NCBI GenBank assembly: GCA_033807695.1
Contig: CM066305.1
Span: 2,914,001-2,978,000 of the forward strand
Direction: 5' to 3'
Length of the DNA: 64,000 nucleotides
Source: Daedaleopsis sinensis
Taxonomy: Eukaryota; Basidiomycota; Agaricomycetes; Polyporales; Polyporaceae
Both the position numbers and the translations under genes were made by a program. Positions 1-9,757 of the stretch are shown in pieces. Numbering within the stretch: the first letter of the stretch is position 1; each line of letters opens with the position of its first letter. The notes below the pieces were generated by a model. The model was not told the DNA's origin. It saw only the letters and a program-made list of their open reading frames with translations, and ran no database searches.

Positions 1-650
1 TGCGAGCCTGCTCACCGTGTCGAGTGTGCATCAGCAGTGAATGCCTGCGTCAAATGGCTAGTACCGTGGTCAGAGTGCTCGTGTGCAATCTGTGGCACTC
101 GCTCCAAGTATCGACGGCGCAGGATCCTGACAGTGTGCGAATCAGCACCGTCGCGCGACCGAACGGGCGAGCTCCGAGAGTACGCGACCCGCGTCATCGG
201 AAGCGAGCGTATTAGTGGTTTCCGAGCGGTATGGCGCGGTTCAGCATTCCAGGGGTCGATTCCGAGTGCACGAAGCCTAAAGGGCTCACGAAATGTTCAA
301 GTGCAGCGCAGGAGTCTCTGCCGCTTCTGGGGCCTGCGCAGTCAGAGCCATGGTACACCACGAGGATGAGGAGCGCGGCGGCGGCGACAAACGAGTACAG
401 CCGCTGGGCATGTTCAAGCGAGCGGAGTGGTTTTGTGTGATCCGCACGCGCGCTCTGGACTTGGTGTCGCGTACACTAGCGGGTCTCGCGGGGGCCCGAT
501 CTGCGCGTAGGATACTGTAGGATAGCTTAGTTTACACAGTTACAGACCGAAATACAGCGATTTCCTGCTCACCTCGAGTGCCCCCCTCCACAGCTCCTAG
601 CCCTCCAGTGAGCGAGTCTATCCCGACGGGAGAGCTTGAGCACGCTCGAC
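1..650. other. No gene recognised at left edge
   Basis: Several short overlapping frames exist on both strands, but none has recognisable protein character or a convincing intron pattern. The stretch lies where the missing C-terminal half of the CLD1-like hydrolase gene to its right would be expected, and I find no trace of that half here. It may be rearranged or inserted DNA. Confidence 0.5.
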
Positions 651-681
651 TCACCTATCCAGATAGCGCCCGAGTCCGCGC

Positions 682-852
682 GGGCCACACCATAGCGGAG
701 CCTGCCCCCAGTTCTCCTTACTGCCCAGAACACGCCCTGGGCCACACCATAGCGGACGCTGCTCCCAGTTCTCCTTACTGCCCAGAACACGCCCTGGGCC
801 ACACCATAGCGGACACTGCTCCCAGTTCTCCTTACTGCCCAGAACACGCCCT
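682..852. repeat. 57-bp tandem repeat, three copies
   Basis: Three back-to-back units lie at 682-738, 739-795 and 796-852, differing by only a few bases. Because 57 is divisible by three, the minus strand reads through them as a repeated 19-residue block beginning GRVLGSKENWE at the end of the truncated hydrolase frame. Units are contiguous with no spacers, so this is a minisatellite and not a CRISPR array. Confidence 0.95.
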
Positions 853-1582
853 ATCTCGTCCACTCTCTCCGGACGTTTGAGCAAATATATTCCGCGTCTA
901 ACATATGTACACGCACACAGCCGCCGACCGCTGAGGCCGATGAACCGGCGCGAAGAGTATTTGCCGATGAGCAGCGGGCCCCAGAACATCGTCGAGCGCA
1001 CGACCTGGAATGGACTCCAGCCCTGCTCCCACAGATACGTGAGCACCTTCCTCGACCGGCTCTCCCTGCGCTGCGCCTGTTCCTGGCTCGCCTTGAGATC
1101 ATGCACCCTGCGCGAGTCGGCCGGCTCCGCGTGGTCGTCGCTGCTGGCCCCGGTGGTCTGCTCGTCGGTGAGCTCGCGTGAAGGAACGGTGGTGTTGTTC
1201 GGGTCGCGGGGAACGCCCGCAGGCGACAGGAGGATGAGCTTGTTGACGCGCGTGGGATGGCGGAGTGCGTATGCGACGCTTAGATATCCCCCAAGCGAGT
1301 GGCCGACGAGTGTCATCGACTCGAGGCCCATCTTCTGCCTCCATTGCTCGAGCGAGTCCACGAAGAACGATTCCGCCTCGTTCACGCGTCCGTCGATGTC
1401 TTCCCGTTTCGCCTTGACTTGGAAGGGTACGCGCGCGGAACGCCCCATCCCGAGCCAGTCCAGGGCGTACACGGATGTGCTCCGCTTTGCAGCCCATTGA
1501 CCGAGGGCGGGAAAGTTCTGGAAGAAGAAACCTAGGCCTGCGCCGTATCCATGGAGCACGACTGCAGGCGGCGGGGCGTCGG

Positions 1583-1590
1583 GGGCAGGG
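1583..1590. repeat. Left target-site duplication of hAT element
   Basis: The 8 bases GGGCAGGG directly precede the left terminal repeat and are repeated exactly at 6370-6377 after the right terminal repeat. An 8-bp duplication is the hallmark of hAT transposition. Confidence 0.97.
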
Positions 1591-4500
1591 TAAGGCTCCA
1601 ACCATTCAGTGTATTTACTATGTATAAACGGTTGTTACTGTTTACCCAATACATTTAGTTTACACGCTCAGTGGTAAAGATCACTAACCGGTTAGTATAC
1701 GGTAAGTAGACGGTTTCTCCCAGTCAGCGACTTGACGCCTAGAGTCCGGGACAAGCGCTGATAAACAGTAGACCAAGACACTAATACTTGAGTCGTAGAT
1801 AGTATCAGATGACTTACACTGCTTACTACTACATGTACTACAGCCAATCGTTGAGTAGAGAGTCGAGAATAACATACGGAGCATGCGGTGCGGACCGTGC
1901 GGTGCTAGGCCACACCAACGTGAAGTTGGCACGCACTACCCCTAACTTTTGAGGTGGTCGCTGACTCGGACTCAGCCGCTTGCTCGGGTTCTGTTCGTGC
2001 TTGTAATCCTTCCTACTCCTCGGACCTCGAGTCTCTGCTCTAGTCGACACTCAAAGTCAGCAACACAGACATAATTGGGACACAATGGCAAGCATTACCG
2101 TGACTCTCGATGATGTCACTCGACTTGTTGCCGAGCTCGGACGACTGTCAAAAATCCTTCCGGACACAATTCTCGAGGGGAAGAAGAGCGACAAATTGTA
2201 CTCAGTTATCACTGCTATCGAAGGAGAAAACATGTGGCACACCTTTAATCGACGATTCGACATCCTTTTTGGGGAAGACTGCCGCGACAGCAACGGCTGT
2301 CTTATGCATATCCGCCGTGGGCCGTATGGCCTTACACTCGTCCACTCCTATCTTGAGAAGCTAGTGGCCGAGTGCGTCGATTTTCCGATGCCTTTTGACC
2401 TGATGAAGGTCAAATTGGACCGGCTGCTTGGGGAACTGAGGGTTGTAGCAACACAGTAAGTTATCGAGTCTCCAGTTACCGGATCTGTTGAATGCTTACA
2501 TACCTTCACTTTAAAGACCACTGCTCACGGAGGAAGAGCGAAGGCCGTCGGAGTCGGAGTCACTGCTCAGCAAGGTCCTGAAGGTGACAGCCATGGCAGT
2601 CGACTCGGCTGAGGGGAAAAAGCCGCCACCCACAAGGGGAGGTAGTACGACCAAATTGCGGCTGCAGCTGCCACTAGATGAGGTGCTGAAGGGCAAACAG
2701 CGTGAGTCCCGAATTGACCTACTGTAGAACTGGAATGAGTCGAGAACTGAACGTCCTACGCAGGGCTAGAACTCCCAGAGGACGACGAGACGGACAAGAC
2801 TTACCAGCCACCAAAGAGGTCTCGGGATGACGAGCCTGATTCCCCTGTACGCATCTATGATTCGGATGGGCAGGAAATACTAGAGGATATTGTGAGTATA
2901 TGCCTAGTATATCAAGTATACATCTCACTGTTGATCCTATTCAAACAGCCGCGGAAGAAGAGTAGGCCTGAACGTGAAGACGGTAGCAACTTGGAGGAAG
3001 GGGCTGGCGGTAGTCGGGATCAGCATCAGATCGGAGGGAAGGATAAGGGTGGTCGCAAGCAGGCTTCAAGTATGTCGTCGAGCGGGAAGTACAAGAGACC
3101 CAAGGTAGAGTCATGGCGTCTTGTTTGTATTGACGCAGCGTTGAGCGTGTGATGCTTATGGCATTTTATCAGGGCTCCCGGACCCAGCGTGCGAAGCAAA
3201 ATCAGAGCTCAAAAGACTCTGATCTAGTTGTGACTTCAGGCGAGGAGTCGGATGGCCAGAGTGCATTGAAGGCTGTAGAGCTGCATGATGCTACGAAGAG
3301 TACTAAGCGAGGCCCGAAGAACACGACCTTGCAGCACTGGCACGATCCGGTCCCGATCCGTGACGCCGTTCATGGCATCCGGTGGGAATTCAAGTGCTGT
3401 CACTGTGCAGCGTAAGTGAAATAATGTGTGAATAAAAGATTGCGGGGTGTACTCATCATGATGTCCTCTTACATGCGACGGCAGTGTCAGGACGTGCAAA
3501 CGCACCATCTCCGGACCTTCGATCTCGTTCGATCAAGAACCAAGGCCATTGCCATCTTTGGGTAACCTCGCGACGCACATCCGCGAAAAGCATGCTGGAG
3601 CTTTGAGGACGGGTGAATCAGTACCAGCACCCAGCTCCAACGCTGCGAGCAGCAACATACCATCTGATCGTGTCAACCACGGGTACAATCTCGCCAGCGT
3701 TAAGCTCATGGAAGCCTATCTGAAAGAGGGTGCTCTGAATCCGGCGGTGGAAGTAAACCAGCTGGGCTTTCAGCGACTCCTTGCAGCATGGATTCTCGAC
3801 GAAGACTTACCCTTTACATCAGGAGAATCACCATCCCTTGCCCGTCTATTCAAGTACCTCAAGGTGAACTTTGTTCTGCCTACGGACACGACCGTCCGGA
3901 ACACGCTGGCGGCCATTTTCAAGGAGCTACATGGCAAGGTCGTGCGAGAATTATCAGTAAGTGCCCAATTGATAGGTCAGGCTGAATCAGCTCACGTATT
4001 GACTCTTCACTGGCAGAACGTGAAGTCGAAGATCGCTTATTCGACCGACACGTGGTCAATGCGACAGATGATCTTCACGTTTGCAGGAACACTCGCCAAC
4101 TTTATAGATGATGACTGGAACCTAATTGAGCGAGTTGTTGACTTCTACCACATCCAGAACGACGACCACAAAGGTCAGCATGCCGCCAAAGCGTTCATGG
4201 AGTCGGCAGGAAGGCGCGGAGGGTTGGACAAGATGAGTCAAGTGTTCTGTTAGTACTTACTGGTCACATACTAACTTATATTCATCCCTCCACTTCGTCA
4301 GCATCACCATGGATAATGCCTCTACCAATGATGTCCTCGCACGCACACTCGGTATACTGCTGCTCAAGCGGTACGGCCTTCACTTCACCCCCCAAAACGG
4401 GCAGATTCGCTGTCTCGCCCACGTCGTCAATTTAGTTGTGCAGAAGATTCTCTCGGAGCTGTTCGAAGCGAAAGATCCTGACCTCGAGGACTACTACGAG

Positions 4501-6369
4501 CTGTTGAACAAGCACTTACCGATACACTACGAGCTGGAGGATGACGACGAGAACCGGTTCTTCCAGGAAGAGGGCCTCAAATCGGCTGACCCAGACAGTG
4601 AAGCCGTCGACCCTGAAGACACTTATGACCAAGAGGCTGGAGTAGATGATGAAGAACTCGCAGATATGTTTGATGGAGACCTGGGAAGTGAGAGTGCGGG
4701 CAAGAGCGCACTGAAGAAGGTTCATCACGTTTCACGTGACTCGGTGCTGCAGAGCTGACCACACCGTTCTCACCGGTGTCTACCATTCCTTGCCATTGAC
4801 CAGCTCCGCCTTATAGTCAACAAGATCGTCTCCTCACCGCAGAGACGTGCTCTCTTTCGCACTATAGCTGGTGAAGTGTATGCGTCATCGAGCCCTGAAG
4901 ATATGCGCCGCCGAAACCTCATGGTCGTGCGCGATGTGGCCACCCGATGGAATTATACACATGCGATGATTGAGCGTGCTCTTCTCCTCCAAGAGGTGAG
5001 TGACCATGCCTGTACTCTCTTTACTCACTCGTTCTCGCTGGCAGTACTCTTCGCTAATGATATTATTGGCTTCACAGGCAGTCGAGAATTGGGTCTTCAA
5101 GAATAAAGCACTGCGTTCACTCCAGCTGTCCACAACGGAATGGAACACGTTGAGGAGTCTCGCAGGTATACTCGAGGTGCGTATAAATCTATGGCATGCA
5201 ACGGTTACCAGGCTGATGTGACGGTCTTACAACTGCTCGCTGGGCAGGTCTTCACCAAAGTGACTAAAGAAATGTCCCGATCTCGCACTCCGACCCTTCC
5301 CTTCGTTCTCCCTCTATACGAGTACATGCATCGCACCTTGAAGAAGCATACAAACAGTGACACACTCTCAATCCATCTCCGAAATGCCACAGCTGCTGGA
5401 CTGCTGAAACTCGAGCAGTACTACAGCTATGCGAAGGATTCTCACTACACCATCCTAGCTACAGGTAATGTACTTACTATGCTATCACATTACTAACCCA
5501 ATTACTGAATTGTATCCATAGTGCTACACCCGTCTCTCCGCACGAAGTGGTTCAAGACCCTAGGGCCAGACTTCGAGACTAAAGCACGTGCTTTGTTTGA
5601 GCATGTGTATAGCGAGTACCATGCCGCTTCCCCGCCTGCACCAGTGTCACCACCACAGGTGACATCTCCGGACGACACTACCTTCTTAGTAGGTCAGGTG
5701 TTCGCCTCCTTCGAAGACCAAGACCCCGCTGCTGCCGCTGGTATACAAATCTCGGGTGCTGGCGACCACACTACGACACAGTACCCCGAAATTGGTCGCT
5801 CAGGCAGTTCAGGTGGTGAAACCGAGCTTTCTACCGAGCTCGAGCAGTACCTAAATGGCGATGGAGGTAAAGGTGACTATGGAGATCCTCTTGCATGGTG
5901 GAAGGTTAGCCTTTCCGATACTTACCTCTCAGAATAACACCATGCAGAGACTTATTACTTGACAGGCACACGAGCAATCATTCCCAGTCATTGCACGCAT
6001 GGCCCGGGACATCCTTGCGATACCGGGCACGAGTGTTGCCGTTGAGAGGCTGTTTTCCAGCTCACGACACTTGTGCGCTGATATTCGGGCCTCTTTCAAG
6101 GCAGAAACCGTCACAGAAGCTATGTGTGTTAAACATTGGATTCGAGCAGGTCTATTTGACATTCTTCCCCCCTCCCGACATGCGAAAGCCCCACCTATAG
6201 CTGTCCAGTCTTGACCCCTTCGAATCCAATCGACGTTCACATGCGCGCTTATGGCAGTCCTTCGTTTTCACTCTATTTACCGTTTATAATCAGTTTGTAA
6301 TCGGTTATATACTACATACCGTTTAGTTTACAGATCCGTATAAATGTAAACTAAAAGGTTGGAGCCTTA
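1591..6369 (+). mobile_element. Complete autonomous hAT DNA transposon (4779 bp)
   Basis: The ends are matching terminal inverted repeats: TAAGGCTCCAACC at 1591-1603 and its reverse complement at 6357-6369. They are flanked by a perfect 8-bp target duplication. Subterminal regions are AT-rich and carry repeated ACCGTTTA/TAAACGGT-like motifs (for example near 1625, 1690, 6280 and 6325), as expected for hAT transposase binding sites. A single 13-exon transposase gene fills the interior with no stop or frameshift in the coding path. Perfect duplication, well-matched ends and an intact gene together imply a recent insertion and possible current activity. It sits in exon 3 of a hydrolase gene read on the opposite strand. 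Confidence 0.97.
2085..6214 (+). CDS. hAT-family transposase with BED zinc finger
   Basis: Exons read as 2085-2455, 2517-2701, 2764-2891, 2949-3104, 3173-3411, 3485-3956, 4017-4243, 4302-4719, 4804-4995, 5078-5176, 5248-5464, 5522-5904 and 5966-6214, giving 1111 residues with no interruption. About 280 residues of unfamiliar, partly basic and acidic sequence come first. A BED-type zinc finger follows (FKCCHCAA, CKRTI, then HIREKH, around residues 350-395). The RNase H-like catalytic core shows YSTDTWS, TMDNASTND, RCLAHVVNLVVQ and TRWNYTHAMIERAL. The C-terminal hAT dimerisation region shows DPLAWWK, then ARDILAIPGTSVAVERLFSSSRH. The enzyme cuts and pastes its own element in the nucleus. The donor of intron 7 (GTTCTG at 4244) is less canonical than the others; it was chosen because it keeps frame with TMDNAS. 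Confidence 0.93.
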
Positions 6370-6377
6370 GGGCAGGG
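6370..6377. repeat. Right target-site duplication of hAT element
   Basis: GGGCAGGG, identical to positions 1583-1590. Collapsing the element and one copy rejoins the hydrolase exon in frame. Confidence 0.97.
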
Positions 6378-6674
6378 GAGGTCGGGGTTATCGAGAAAGT
6401 GTTCAAGTAGTGTTTCGGGTCATCGAGCTCAACGCGAGAGCTTTGCGCTACCACCGGATGAGAGTCGTCTGGGGTCGAGGGAGCAGAGCCCGCAGGACGG
6501 AAATACGGAAGCTTTCTGGGGGTGGACTTGAGACGAGAGGGGGAGGGATGCCAAACGTGGACATGACGTACCTGAGTAAGCGTTCCTCGCTGGCTGCGCT
6601 CTCCCTCTCGCCTGCTGACCACCTACAGAGCGATGTGTAAGGATTCTGTACGAACTGAGCGCAATCAGGCCTGA

Positions 6675-7000
6675 CACGACGTGCAATGACCGATTTCAAG
6701 GATCTGGAAGTTCTTGGGTAATCGGTTGGAACATGAGACATCCCGGCCGATTTCTCAAAACTCTCCAAAGGGGGGGGGAGGGAGTTCGTCATTCTGGCAC
6801 GGAAGGTCTCCCAACCTGTGAATGGGAGGTTCGACAGGTAACCGGGCCCAATGGCCGGACAGTACAACCCCCATTCACAGGCCGGGAGACATGACTTTCC
6901 TGCCTTACTACATTCCTGGGGATTTGGCCGGAGTGTCTCACTTACAGCCCAGTCTCCCCTCGATTTCCGGGCCCTTGATTTTGGACATTGCACGTCTGTG
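6675..7000. mobile_element. Short foldback/MITE-like element, family A copy 1
   Basis: The ends are imperfect inverted repeats: CACGACGTGCAATG... at the left, and ...CATTGCACGTCTGTG at the right. Internal segments form further inverted pairs around CCTGTGAATGGGAGG and CAGGTAAC. A longer relative sits at 35706-36315, with clear identity over both ends and the internal CACAGG/GGTAAC blocks. No protein is encoded. No convincing target duplication is seen at this copy. Confidence 0.8.
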
Positions 7001-7091
7001 AGCTGTCTACTCACCAGCTTTTAACACTGGCGACGAAGGTGGAGGGGATCTCGCGGGCTGGAGGCAGCGGGATAAAAGACTCTGAGCTCAT

Positions 7092-7839
7092 GAGGGCCGG
7101 GCGGGCAAGCCGATAGCGAGCAAGGAGAGGTCTGAGGGCCGAGGCAGACAGGATGAAGGAGAGGTCTGAGGGCTGAGGCGGACAGGATGAAGGAGAGGTG
7201 TGGGTCGGAGAGAAAGAGATAAAGTCGGGGGCGGTGGCGGGAACGGGGAGCCCGAGGAGGCCTTTATGAAGCGCCGCGTGCCGATCGAACGCGTTTTCCC
7301 CCCGGAACTCCATAAGCGGCCATGACATAGGCGCCCTCGCGCCGATAGCCAACGCAAGCAGCCTGTAAGTAATCGTATGCACGTCCCTCGTTATGCAATA
7401 ACACCGGATATCCGACCGGCATTTGTCCAGGACGCAGTCGCAACAACCCCGTAGAGCAGAGATTGTTTGTTACATTCATAAGGTTTGCATTAGTCCATGC
7501 GATAATGTACTTGACACAACGCCATCCCTACGACCAGCCAGCCCCTCCAAACACAGCCGGCGTGCTGGACTTCTCCGCAAACTGCTCAGGACAGCTGGAT
7601 GGGAGGAATGGGGGGAGGAAGCATCGGGCGCGACGCAGTGAGGCGGTGGGTGGGTCCCACGTGATGGGTCGTAGCCTGGTCGTAGCATGGTGGAAAAGAA
7701 GGCGAGGGTGCAGTCCCCGAAGCGAAGCCAGCCAGAATATGACCACCTTCAGACAGTCCCCGTTCAGTTCAAACTTCAAGTTCAGCGCGAACGCCGCGAC
7801 CGCGACCGCACGGAGATGCACTCACCAGAGCCCCCACGC
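7092..7839. other. Intergenic region upstream of the CLD1-like gene and downstream of uS11m
   Basis: It contains a purine-rich stretch with a partial direct repeat (GGATGAAGGAGAGGT at about 7151 and 7187) and no recognisable gene. It presumably includes the promoter of the broken hydrolase and the 3' end of the mitochondrial ribosomal protein gene. Confidence 0.5.
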
Positions 7840-8481
7840 TCATACCCGCCTCGTCTTCTGGCCCCGCGTCCCCCCGATCTTCAGAGGGGTTCTGTCCGTG
7901 ACGCGCCTCAGCAACGGTTTGACCTTCTCCCCGACCGCGGTCGTGAGCGCGGTGAGCATCGCGTCGCGCCCCTGCCCGAACCCGTTCAGGTACAGCTCCC
8001 ACTCGAACTCCGTCCGCGCCAACTCCTTCTCCATCGCCGCGATGATCCCGACCGAGCACTGGTAGCCCGCCTCGTACCCGTTCCGGTTGCTCTTCTTGAA
8101 CCCGAGCTTGCCCCCCGTGAGCGTGACGAGCGGGGCGAGCAGCCTGTCCTTCGGCCGCGCGAACGTCACGATCGTGTTGTTCCGGGACGCCTTCACGTAC
8201 ACAGCGTACAGCGGCCGGTCGAGGTGCGCTGCAGACGTCTGCTTCGCCCTCCTCAGCGGGTTCGCTTCGAGCGCGGACGTGTCTCGGGGGTAGCTCTCGT
8301 ATGGGGCAACCGGAGGCCCGTCGTCTATGGGTTCTGCGTTGTACGCAGAGGTAGCAGAGGATTCCGGGTCTATGAGGTCGTCGAACATCTGCGGGAGCGA
8401 ACCCGAGGTCGCGGACGCCGTCGTGTACGCCCGCTGCGCGACTGGTATCCGGAGCGATGGGAGGAGCCTAAGGAGGGACAT
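7840..8481 (-). CDS. MRPS18: Mitochondrial small-subunit ribosomal protein uS11m
   Basis: An intronless 213-residue protein. The N-terminus MSLLRLLPSLRIPVAQRAYTT looks like a mitochondrial targeting peptide. The C-terminal half matches bacterial ribosomal protein S11: NNTIVTFARPKDRLLAP, GGKLGFKKS, then LNGFGQGRDAMLTAL and the conserved tail VTDRTPLKIGGTRGQKTRRV. The yeast equivalent is named MRPS18. S11 sits in the platform of the small subunit near the 3' end of the rRNA. The frame extends upstream of this ATG, but without mitochondrial character. It is divergent from QCR9 with 161 bases between start codons, which suggests shared control of two mitochondrial components. Confidence 0.9.
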   Translation of the reverse strand: MSLLRLLPSLRIPVAQRAYTTASATSGSLPQMFDDLIDPESSATSAYNAEPIDDGPPVAPYESYPRDTSALEANPLRRAKQTSAAHLDRPLYAVYVKASRNNTIVTFARPKDRLLAPLVTLTGGKLGFKKSNRNGYEAGYQCSVGIIAAMEKELARTEFEWELYLNGFGQGRDAMLTALTTAVGEKVKPLLRRVTDRTPLKIGGTRGQKTRRV

Positions 8482-8642
8482 GGCGCGAGTCCGATGGCAA
8501 GTGAGTACCTCCAGCAGACTTTCGAGTCCGACTTCAGCTCGCTGTGTCTGGCGCTTACAATATTTGAAACCCCGCCCATCCGGCGTGCGCGCGCCAAGTT
8601 CCTCTCTCCGATTCACCACGACCACCCGACCACCGCCCAGCC
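8482..8642. promoter_or_regulatory. Bidirectional promoter region uS11m / QCR9
   Basis: 161 bases separate two start codons pointing away from each other. Both products act in mitochondria (ribosome and complex III), so shared regulation is plausible. I identify no specific binding site. Confidence 0.6.
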
Positions 8643-9010
8643 ATGTCTGTGAGTACCCCTCCGCCGCCGTCTCTGTATGTTTCCGCCGTCTCACCTGAGC
8701 TGCAGCTGGCAAACACCCTCTACAACACGCTTGTGAAGCGCAACAGTGCGTGTGCCCGCGGAATGCATGTGCACGCAACGCCGTGCTGACACCTCTCCTC
8801 CCCTCGCGCAGGTGTCTTCGTCCCGACGATCTTCGCGGGTGCGTTCGCGTTCAGCATCGGCTTCGACGTTGGCGTGACGAAGCTCTGGGATACGTGGAAC
8901 AAAGGGGTGCGTTGCGTTGGGCCAACGCCTCAGACTCTTGTGCGAGCTGACCCGCGTTCGTTCAGAAACAATGGCATGACATCCGCCAGAAATACGTAGA
9001 GCAGGACTAG
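8643..9010 (+). CDS. QCR9: Ubiquinol-cytochrome c reductase subunit 9
   Basis: Four exons: 8643-8648, 8706-8745, 8812-8906 and 8966-9010, encoding 61 residues, close to the normal size of this subunit. Seen: LYNTLVKRNSVFVPTIF, a single membrane segment AGAFAFSIGFDVGVTKLWD, then WNKGKQWHDIRQKY. This is the conserved pattern of the QCR9/UQCR10 family, a small inner-membrane subunit of complex III near the Rieske protein. The first coding exon is only ATGTCT, followed at once by GTGAGT. It is divergent from the mitochondrial ribosomal protein gene. Confidence 0.93.
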
Positions 9011-9757
9011 ACCTAGACTTCGTCCGCGCAGGCCCCGCGTCCTCTATCATGATCAGCTCCCATAACATCGCTGCGTCGTTGATCGAATTCACGCCTGGTG
9101 AAACAGTGATTGTATTGCAAGGCCAGCCTAGGACCGTCCATCCTCACGTCAATAGGGCCTCGTCGTCTGCCTTGGGGCCAGCCTGAGGTCACCGAGTACG
9201 TCCCTCGTCTAAGCTCGTCATGCTACGCGCGAGGACCCATCCTCTTCAATTTGCACGTTCGCCACCCGTCCGAAGGATGGTTACACGCGACGCACATTCT
9301 TGGGAAGAGGAGAATGTGATTGCCTTCTATATCAACATCTACGCATGCGAAAATTGGCTACACCCACCAGAGGAAATAAGACAGAGAGCAGAAAGATTAA
9401 GTATGGCGGTCGTAGCCTACTTCAGGTGTTACACGTGGTAGGATGGAGGTCTAACGTTAACGTTCGTGACGATGCGTGCAGAGAGACAATGCCAACAATA
9501 CTGAGACGAGACGAGACGAAACCGAGACCAGGACTGGGGTAGGGATACGAGGAATTAAACGATACGGGAAAACGAGAGAATGAGACAGGGCGATGGGGAG
9601 ACCTGAGGAGACGAGATGAAAAGAGGAGAGGATAATATTGCCGTGGAGGAGAGACAAATATACAGGCGAATGATGTACACGGAAGACCTACAACATACAC
9701 AGCTATAGGGGGGGCGTAGACTGTGAGCGCAAGTGCGCGCGCGGTCCCACGGCGTGT
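9011..9757. other. Intergenic region between QCR9 and KCS1 3' ends
   Basis: The two genes converge here. The stretch holds a run of short GAGAC/GAGACGAGAC repeats (about 9480-9620) and no recognisable coding sequence. Confidence 0.6.

Larger units (their letters stand above)
651..1590 (-). pseudogene. CLD1/ABHD5-like alpha/beta hydrolase, 3' fragment after the hAT insertion
   Basis: This is the continuation of exon 3 of the hydrolase whose 5' part lies at 6370-7091. Seen directly: an oxyanion-loop HGYGAGLGFFFQNFPAL, then DWLGMGRS, the nucleophile elbow GHSLGGY, and RSTMFWGPLLIGKYSSRRF, in the order typical of the CLD1/ABHD4/ABHD5 family (acyl hydrolases acting on cardiolipin or N-acyl phospholipids). 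Homology stops near position 935, just after the cap region. The rest of the open frame is unrelated sequence ending in three 19-residue repeats. The C-terminal Asp and His of the catalytic triad are therefore absent, and no C-terminal exon is visible down to position 1. With the transposon splitting the coding exon, the gene should not yield a working enzyme. It is conceivable that the missing part lies left of the window beyond another insertion. Confidence 0.8.
6370..7091 (-). pseudogene. CLD1/ABHD5-like alpha/beta hydrolase, 5' part (exons 1-3)
   Basis: Exon 1 (7091-7015) starts MSSESFIPLPPAREIPSTF. Exon 2 (6622-6572) encodes WWSAGERESAASEERLLR. Exon 3 (6515-6370) continues KLPYF... to VELDDPKHYLNTFSITPTSP, then meets the transposon. 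All splice phases agree, and the order matches the N-terminus of fungal CLD1-type hydrolases, which act at mitochondrial or lipid-droplet membranes. Across the hAT element the frame continues exactly at position 1582 if one target-duplication copy is removed. Intron 1 (7014-6623) is 392 bases because a 326-bp repeat element lies in it; without the element it would be about 66 bases. The gene is interrupted and also lacks a normal C-terminus, so it is called a pseudogene. Confidence 0.82.

Noticed and set aside
682..852. Repeat array considered as CRISPR
   Set aside because: Units are contiguous without spacers and the organism is a eukaryote; it is a minisatellite.
6448..7014. Minus-strand frame containing MSTFGIPPPLVSSPPPESF, which looked like a gene start
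   Set aside because: It lies between a good donor (6571) and acceptor (6516); splicing it out joins EERLLR to KLPYF in frame as in the hydrolase family, so it is intron 2.
7840..8778. Longer N-terminal extension of uS11m
   Set aside because: The extension overlaps QCR9 exons on the other strand and lacks a targeting-like start; MSLLRLLPSL gives a typical mitochondrial presequence.
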